Assembly (NCBI RefSeq): GCF_017094465.1
Contig: NZ_CP064791.1
Span: 2,542,001 to 2,606,000, forward strand
Reading direction: 5' to 3'
Source of the DNA: Halapricum desulfuricans
GTDB taxonomy: Archaea > Halobacteriota > Halobacteria > Halobacteriales > Haloarculaceae
Length of the DNA stretch: 64,000 bases
Made by a program: the position numbers and the translations under genes. This document shows positions 59,413 to 64,000 of the stretch, in pieces; position 1 is the first letter of the stretch, and the number at the start of each line of letters is the position of its first letter. Below the pieces are notes generated by a model, which was not told the origin of the DNA, did no database searches, and worked only from the letters and a program-made list of their open reading frames with translations.

Positions 59413-61289
59413 AGGATCACCGCCAGCAGGCCACCGACGCCAAAGGCGACGACCCAGGAGCCGACCCACATCAGGAGCGCGCTCTTTGCGTCCCGTTCCT
59501 TGAGGATCATCACCATCGAGAGGATACACGGGACGAACAGCGTGATGACGACCAGACCGATAAAGGTCTCGGCAGTGGTGAACGCCATATCCGTCATCCC
59601 GGCCGCGGCGAAGTCACGCCGGACCAGCCCCAGCAAGAGGACGCGAGCGAACTCCTGCGGAAGTCCGACTAGCGCCGTAACCGGCGACAGCACACGCTGG
59701 ATCACGGCGAATCCACCGACGTACTCGAGCGCCGAGATAGCGACCGCTGCGACCGCGAACAGCGGGATCGCCTCCCGGAGGAACATCTTCGTCCGGTTGT
59801 AGGTCTTCCGGAGGATGTTCCGGGGTCGGGGCACGCGCATCCGAGGGAGTTCAGTCACGAGCGGCGTCTGCTCGCCGGGGAGCGTCCGATCGAGGAAGAG
59901 TCCAGCGACCCCGAGCACGAGAAGCAAGACGCCGAGGTAGCCGAACCACCAGATCAGCCCCAGCCCGGCGAGCAGTCCCATGATGACCCCGAGCTGGGCC
60001 GAACAGGGAACCGCGAGCCCGAGCAGCGCCGTCGAGATGAGGCGCTCGCGGCGGTCACCGACCATTCGGGTCGTGATGACGGCCATCGTCACACAGCCGA
60101 CGCCGACGATCATCGGGACGATCGCCCGGCCGTTCAGCCCGATCCGGTTGAGTCCGCGGTCGGTCAGCACGGCCAGCCGGGGGAGCATCCCCGAGTCCTC
60201 GAGGATGCCGATCACGAAGTAGAACGCGATGACCAGCGGCAGCAGAACGCCGACGATGTACTGGACGGTGATCGTCAGCAGGCCGAGGTTGCCGTTGATC
60301 AGCATGAACTCGATCGGCTCGGCCCAGGAGGCAGCAGGGAGAATCCCCTCAACGGCGCCCTCGACGATCGGATTGTAATACTCGCCGAAGACTGTAATCT
60401 CGAGGAAGTCGACGACCTTCTGGGCGACGACGACCCCGATGAAGTAGAAGATCGCACCAAGCATCGCGAGCGCGATCGGGGTCCCGGTCAGGGGATCGAG
60501 CATGAGGTCGCTGAACCGCTCGGCCCAGGACGAATCGCGCTCCTCCCGGGAGAGCACACCGCCGACAACGTCCTCGACACGACGGCGTCGATGTCCGTAG
60601 ACGTCCTCGCGCTGGCCGATCTCCGTGAGCGCCGGGACGCCGCCGTCGGCGACGATCGCGCCGGACGAGACCCGCTCGGCGGTCGGCTCGTCACCCTCGA
60701 CGATGAGCGTCTTTTCGGCGCGAGAGGCCCCGACGTCGTCGGGGAGCTCGTCGAACCACCGCTCGACGGGCGTCGACGCCGGCGCAGTGGCCTCGGGAAC
60801 GCGCTCGCGGAGTTCGTCGATCCCCTCGCCGTCGACCGCTACCGTGGGGACGACCGGGACGCCGAGCTCCGCTTCCAGTGCGTCGGCGTCGATGTCGACC
60901 CCGTCGGCCTCGGCCTCGTCCATCATGTTCAGCGCGACGACCGTCGGGATCCCCATATCGAGCAACTGCAGCGTCAGGAACAGGTCCCGATCCAGCTGGG
61001 TCGCGTCGACGACGTTGACGACCGCGTCGGCTTCGAGAACGATCTCGCGGGTGACGCGCTCTTCCTCGTCGAAGCTGGAGATCCCGTAGACGCCGGGAGT
61101 ATCGGTCAGTTTGGCGTCGCCGAACGCGGCCTCGGTCGTGTCGACGGTCGTCCCCGGGTAGTTCGAGACGTCGACGTACTGCTCGGCGAGTTCGCCGAAG
61201 ACGACGCTCTTGCCGACGTTCGGGCAGCCGACCAGTGCGATCGTCTCGTCGGCGTCGACGTCACAGTCGCCGGTCTCGTGACAGCTCAT
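59409..61289 (-). CDS. feoB: Ferrous iron transporter FeoB
   Basis: The 626-residue protein has an N-terminal G domain (G1 GCPNVGKS, G3 DTPGVYG, G4 NMMD) and a GDI-like linker (about residues 160-230). The C-terminal membrane part has two Gate domains (EFARVLLLGLVRRDFAAAGM, MLPRLAVLTDRGLNRIGLNGRA) with the conserved Cys in VTVGVGCVTMA and VPCSAQLGV. It imports Fe2+ driven by nucleotide-dependent gating. Overlaps feoA by 4 bases at its start and the Cys-rich mini-gene by 4 at its end, so all three are co-translated. Confidence 0.95.
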   Translation of the reverse strand: MSCHETGDCDVDADETIALVGCPNVGKSVVFGELAEQYVDVSNYPGTTVDTTEAAFGDAKLTDTPGVYGISSFDEEERVTREIVLEADAVVNVVDATQLDRDLFLTLQLLDMGIPTVVALNMMDEAEADGVDIDADALEAELGVPVVPTVAVDGEGIDELRERVPEATAPASTPVERWFDELPDDVGASRAEKTLIVEGDEPTAERVSSGAIVADGGVPALTEIGQREDVYGHRRRRVEDVVGGVLSREERDSSWAERFSDLMLDPLTGTPIALAMLGAIFYFIGVVVAQKVVDFLEITVFGEYYNPIVEGAVEGILPAASWAEPIEFMLINGNLGLLTITVQYIVGVLLPLVIAFYFVIGILEDSGMLPRLAVLTDRGLNRIGLNGRAIVPMIVGVGCVTMAVITTRMVGDRRERLISTALLGLAVPCSAQLGVIMGLLAGLGLIWWFGYLGVLLLVLGVAGLFLDRTLPGEQTPLVTELPRMRVPRPRNILRKTYNRTKMFLREAIPLFAVAAVAISALEYVGGFAVIQRVLSPVTALVGLPQEFARVLLLGLVRRDFAAAGMTDMAFTTAETFIGLVVITLFVPCILSMVMILKERDAKSALLMWVGSWVVAFGVGGLLAVIL

Positions 61290-61519
61290 CTATCGGCCCT
61301 CGCATGCGAGATCTCGATCTCGGCGGCCAGATCGGCCCCGAGAGCCATCTCCGTGCCGTTGCGCCTGAGAACGATCGGTCCCTTCCGGAGCCTGTGGCGA
61401 CACTCCACAGCGCCGTCCAGAAAGCCGAGCCTGAGCAGGCGCGCCCGGACGTCGTCGTCCGGGACGCGCTCTAGGGAGACGGACTCGCCCGGGGCCGTGT
61501 CGGCCAGCACCTCAGTCAT
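61286..61519 (-). CDS. feoA: FeoA-type SH3-like protein
   Basis: This 77-residue protein has the FeoA SH3-like pattern: GESVSLERVPDDDVRARLLRLGFLDGAVECRHRL, followed by GTEMALGADLAAEIEI. FeoA is a cytosolic partner of FeoB. First gene of the feoA-feoB-mini-gene cluster, preceded directly by a DtxR-like operator. Confidence 0.9.
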   Translation of the reverse strand: MTEVLADTAPGESVSLERVPDDDVRARLLRLGFLDGAVECRHRLRKGPIVLRRNGTEMALGADLAAEIEISHARADR

Positions 61520-61533
61520 TTAGGTCCACCTAA
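61520..61533. promoter_or_regulatory. DtxR-like iron operator before feoA
   Basis: TTAGGT-cc-ACCTAA is a 14-bp dyad ending against the feoA ATG. It matches the core of the DtxR/IdeR consensus (TTAGGTTAGCCTAACCTAA). Haloarchaeal DtxR homologues (Idr, SirR-type) regulate iron uptake, so Fe-loaded repression of feoAB is likely (inference). Confidence 0.65.
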
Positions 61534-61672
61534 CTGAAGATAGCCAACCAAAGAGGTAAAGAAGGGGCGGCGGTTCCCAGGTGCTGAAAACAGATGTTTA
61601 CAATTGTGTAGAATTTGGGCAGCCAAAACCAGGCGGCAGTGCGGTTTTGTGTGCGACAGTGCAAGCAAGATT

Positions 61673-62089
61673 GTGACGAGTGGCACCTACACGCTGTTGA
61701 TCGAGCTGCCCGAGGCGGCGACGATCACGTTCGGGGCGGCCGGCGAGCGCGAACTGGCGGCCGGGATCTACGCCTACACCGGCAGCGCGTTCGGCCCGGG
61801 TGGGTTCTCCCGGATCGATCGCCACCGGCGAGTGGCGAGTGGCGAAAACGACGCCCGCCACTGGCATATCGATTACCTGCTCGGTCATTCGGGGACACGC
61901 ATCGTCGAAGTCGTCCGCTCGGCCGACGCCGACGCCGAGTGTGCGGTCAGCCAGCGTCTACCCGGTGAGCCGGTCGAGGGGATCGGCGCGTCGGACTGCG
62001 ACTGTAACAGCCATCTGGTGTACGGCGGGCGAGACGAGGCGTTTCCGGACGAAGTTCGGCGGGCGCACGCGAGTGCGCGAAACGACTGA
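61673..62089 (+). CDS. DUF123 (GIY-YIG-like) protein
   Basis: The 138-residue protein has the family landmarks SGTYTLLIELPEA, GIYAYTGSAFGPGGFSRIDRHRR, ARHWHIDYLLGHS and VEGIGASDCDCNSHLVYG. DUF123 is a compact GIY-YIG nuclease-type domain, sometimes fused to endonuclease III. Here it stands alone. I choose the GTG at 61673; longer readings from 61604 add a Cys/Arg-rich leader. Confidence 0.87.
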   Translation: MTSGTYTLLIELPEAATITFGAAGERELAAGIYAYTGSAFGPGGFSRIDRHRRVASGENDARHWHIDYLLGHSGTRIVEVVRSADADAECAVSQRLPGEPVEGIGASDCDCNSHLVYGGRDEAFPDEVRRAHASARND

Positions 62090-62184
62090 GTTCGTAGAAC
62101 GACTCGAGACCTAAGACGGCTTTCGTTCGCCGGAAATCGTTGCGAGGGATCGCGTCGCTACTCTCGAATTAGCCGCCAGAGAAG

Positions 62185-62257
62185 TAGTCCTGGGAGGATT
62201 CGAACCTCCGTCGTAGCCCCCAGAAGGCTACATGATTGGCCACTACACCACAGGACT
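62185..62257 (-). tRNA. tRNA-Gln (anticodon CTG)
   Basis: Minus-strand cloverleaf of 73 nt: acceptor AGTCCTG pairs with CAGGACT, anticodon stem TAGCC/GGCTA with loop TTCTGGG (anticodon CTG), and T-arm GGAGG-TTCGAAT-CCTCC. Discriminator A; CCA is not encoded. No intron. The promoter tttagtaa at 62281-62290 lies 24 bp before the 5' end. It reads CAG codons. Confidence 0.95.
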
Positions 62258-62280
62258 GCATTCGACAGAACGCCGTGGGT

Positions 62281-62290
62281 TTACTAAATG
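62281..62290 (-). promoter_or_regulatory. TATA element of tRNA-Gln, overlapping the HNH gene stop codon
   Basis: Minus-strand catttagtaa, 24 bp upstream of the tRNA 5' end, contains the TAG stop of the HNH gene (62284-62286) in the same bases. Confidence 0.5.
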
Positions 62291-63129
62291 TTGTCGCTTT
62301 CTTCTGGGGTAACTACGGGGCGCTCGTAGTGTTCTTTCCGGTGGCAGTTCGCGCAGAGAACGACACACTTCTCGACTTCTGCGCGTATGTCCGACTCGGG
62401 TTCGCCATTGGTGATCATCTCGCTGACACCCGCGTGTTTCTCCGAGACGTGATGAAACTGCAAACACACTGGATCGGTCTCCGAGCAACGCTGACAGCCA
62501 CGCGTGCGCTTGTACTCGTAAGCCCACTGCCGGAGCCGTTCCACTCTAGTCTGAGCCCCTTCCGCCATCACGCGCGCCTCTGGCGCTGAAACGTGTTCTT
62601 TCGCGTGGCAATTTGCACACAGAATCTCACATTTTTCCATTTCGGCCTCGATATCGGATTTCGAGTATCCGTACGGGACCATCTTGTTGACGGCCATCTC
62701 CTTGTCCGCACTTGATAGGTGATGGAAATCAAGACAGGCCGGGTCGGACTCCGGACACTTGGTACACCCGCCGCTGTCGTCCTTTCGCTTGTGGATCCGG
62801 GCGCGAAGCCGCTGACGGCGTCGCAGCGTTCGCCCGGTGTTCCACTCGCGGTTCTTGTAGTGCCAGCGTTGATACCGTGTGAGTTGTTCCCAGACGAGTC
62901 CGTCCGGTAAGTCGACATCGTCCGGTTTAGACTGTACACGAGAACCGTGCGAAGCGTACGTCTCCAGCCCCGCCGCTTCTTTGGCGTTGTTCCAGCCACC
63001 CATCACGCGCTGGATCGTTCCCGAAGCGGGGATCAACCCCAACTCCTCGTACTGGGCTTTCGTCGGTGACTCGCCCAGCTCCTCGGCAGCCTCTCGCAAC
63101 GCGTCGACGCACTCGGACTCGGTCGTCAC
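62284..63129 (-). CDS. HNH endonuclease-type protein with two zinc-HNH cassettes
   Basis: The 281-residue protein starts with an HNH-associated repeat (ALREAAEELGESPTKAQYEE then GTIQRVMGGWNNAKEAAGL). It is followed by a basic region and two HNH units: CTKCPESDPACLDFHH with CEILCANCHAKEHV, and CQRCSETDPVCLQFHH with CVVLCANCHRKEHY. Both have the C-x2-C...HH...C-x2-C-H pattern. Such proteins occur in homing endonucleases and phage-like elements. GTG start at 63129, with a strong TATA at 63152-63163. It ends 26 bp upstream of tRNA-Gln. Possibly acquired. Confidence 0.85.
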   Translation of the reverse strand: MTTESECVDALREAAEELGESPTKAQYEELGLIPASGTIQRVMGGWNNAKEAAGLETYASHGSRVQSKPDDVDLPDGLVWEQLTRYQRWHYKNREWNTGRTLRRRQRLRARIHKRKDDSGGCTKCPESDPACLDFHHLSSADKEMAVNKMVPYGYSKSDIEAEMEKCEILCANCHAKEHVSAPEARVMAEGAQTRVERLRQWAYEYKRTRGCQRCSETDPVCLQFHHVSEKHAGVSEMITNGEPESDIRAEVEKCVVLCANCHRKEHYERPVVTPEESDNI

Positions 63130-63443
63130 GCCACGGGTTGTGCCGCCTTCCAATATATATAAAGAGCTGAGTCGGGACCAGGCACGTCCAGAGGCGCGGT
63201 CGCTCTCGCGAACGCCGTCGGTGTGCCGTCGGCAACGACACCGCACACGGCGTCGACGAGTACGTGACAGCCGAAGACCCCGAACGGACGACGCGTGGTA
63301 CGAGCGGGTCCGTCGCTGTTCGCCGGACAGAGGTCGCAATAGTGGCATATACTGCTATTGAGGGGACAGAGCAACGGTTATAGGTCGCTTCTCCCAACAG
63401 GTGAGGTACGTCGCGAACACCGGCAACTCAAACGGAGACCACA
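63130..63443. other. 314-bp intergenic stretch, possible decayed coding fragment
   Basis: It holds the TATA of the HNH gene (63152-63163) and an AT-rich segment (ggcatatactgctattg) near 63350. On the plus strand a frame from about 63174 to 63383 is free of stops and has GC-rich third positions (reading NDTAHGVDEYVTAEDPERTT), but it lacks a start codon, so I treat it as a possible gene remnant only. The ArsC-like gene's promoter lies in its last 60 bp. Confidence 0.35.
63152..63163 (-). promoter_or_regulatory. Strong TATA element of the HNH gene
   Basis: Minus-strand tttatatatatt, 23-34 bp upstream of the GTG at 63129, consistent with a near-leaderless transcript. Confidence 0.65.
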
Positions 63444-63887
63444 ATGACAGGACCACACACAGTGCAGGTCGCGTTCGTCTGCGTCCAGAACGCCGGGCGC
63501 TCACAGATGGCCTACGCGTTCGCCGAGCGGGAGCTCGAAACACGCGAACTCGACGACAGAGTATCGATCGTCACGGGCGGGACCCGCCCGGCCGAGCACG
63601 TCCACGAGGAAGTGATCGAGGCGATGAGCGAGCGCGGCGTCGATCTCTCCGATCGCCAGCCCCGAGAGATCACTTTCGAAGAAACCAGCGATAGCGACTA
63701 CGTCATCACGATGGGCTGTTCGGCAGAGGACGTCTGCCCGGCGACCTGGAGCGGTGACAGCCGCGACTGGGACCTGGACGACCCGGACGGTCGACCGCCA
63801 GCCGAAGTCGCCGCTATCCGCGAGGAGATCGAACGGCGTGTCACAGCGCTGTTCGACGAACTCGAAGACAGGGTGCTTGAGGACTAG
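63444..63887 (+). CDS. ArsC-type low-molecular-weight phosphatase
   Basis: The 147-residue protein has the low-molecular-weight phosphatase/arsenate reductase loop CVQNAGRSQM near its start (catalytic Cys plus Arg) and the general-acid region WSGDSRDWDLDDPDG. Another Cys lies in TMGCSAEDVCPATW. This matches thioredoxin-type ArsC or a protein-tyrosine phosphatase. No arsenic genes are next to it, so arsenate reductase function is not proven. Start: ATG at 63444. Confidence 0.88.
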   Translation: MTGPHTVQVAFVCVQNAGRSQMAYAFAERELETRELDDRVSIVTGGTRPAEHVHEEVIEAMSERGVDLSDRQPREITFEETSDSDYVITMGCSAEDVCPATWSGDSRDWDLDDPDGRPPAEVAAIREEIERRVTALFDELEDRVLED

Positions 63888-64000
63888 AACGGGCTTTGTT
63901 CGGCTGACTGTGAGCCATCGTCTCCGTCCGAATCGCCACTCGAGTCGGGAACGGAGACACCGATCGACTGCAGTTTCATCTTGCCTTCGTCGGTAGCCAT
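63884..64000 (-). CDS. Small acidic protein or N-terminal tip at the window edge
   Basis: On the minus strand a frame beginning ATG at 64000 reads MATDEGKMKLQSIGVSVPDS and ends SAEQSPF at 63886, 38 residues. The ATG lies at the very edge, so a longer protein starting outside the window is possible. The last codon overlaps the end of the ArsC-like gene by 4 bases. Function unknown. Confidence 0.4.
   Translation of the reverse strand: MATDEGKMKLQSIGVSVPDSSGDSDGDDGSQSAEQSPF

Overview
This window is chromosomal DNA from a halophilic archaeon (class Halobacteria). The evidence is high GC with strongly GC-biased third codon positions, very acidic proteins, leaderless starts with TATA elements about 25 bp upstream, and class-typical genes: prefoldin beta, PCNA, Hef, transcription factor S, archaeal NAC, Bat-type HTH regulators, archaeal RNase P RNA and a GCS2-family ligase. 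The genus cannot be read from the sequence. There are about 70 genes, few operons longer than four genes, and no CRISPR array or intact insertion sequence.

Region by region. 1-1.5 kb: the 3' part of a [NiFe]-hydrogenase large subunit, followed convergently by the RNase P RNA gene (about 1573-1961). 2-11.4 kb: prefoldin beta with a DUF3194 partner, small membrane or secreted proteins, a DUF151 nuclease-family protein, a HAD hydrolase, carB and thiC (with a perfect palindrome over its promoter), a LiaF-like membrane protein and a DedA-family protein. 11.4-20.9 kb: aspartate/tyrosine decarboxylase (mfnA), PhzF, a phosphoribosyltransferase, idi, YchF, a two-gene ABC exporter, DUF998 and rtcA. 20.9-24.6 kb: a bactofilin-like protein, a 763-bp gap with a long inverted repeat, pheA, Hsp20 and riboflavin synthase. 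24.6-27.1 kb: a minus-strand sulfur-trafficking operon (DsrE, TusA, SQR-like flavoprotein, DUF1641). 27.2-32.4 kb: a split MgtE-type transporter pair, PCNA, and a Bat-type HTH regulator with a Zn/Cd-type P1B ATPase.

32.4-43.5 kb: an LLM oxidoreductase, a tandem repeat carrying a duplicated tail of pheT, pheT-pheS, a rhomboid protease, an AT-richer patch with two small genes, trpS, a 490-bp gap and a TauE/SafE transporter. 43.5-51.9 kb: UspA, Hef (with an 18-residue tandem repeat in its linker), NAC, a TrmI-like methyltransferase, TFS, small membrane proteins, an XTP/dITP diphosphatase and a LOG-like protein. 52-57.6 kb: an APC permease fused to stress-protein-like domains and coupled to a TrkA-N protein, divergent from an Lrp regulator; then a hairpin array and a GCS2-family ligase. 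57.7-64 kb: an RNase H-fold exonuclease, a second rhomboid, feoA-feoB plus an 8-cysteine mini-protein behind a DtxR-like operator, DUF123, tRNA-Gln(CTG) abutting a tandem-HNH nuclease gene, and an ArsC-like phosphatase.

Taken together, the hydrogenase, the sulfur-carrier operon and the TauE transporter hint at H2/sulfur chemistry alongside normal heterotrophy, but only the large hydrogenase subunit is visible. The most unusual material is the non-coding structure: paired hairpins with compensatory stem changes at two loci, an operator embedded in regulator codons, and an HNH gene whose stop codon lies inside a tRNA promoter.
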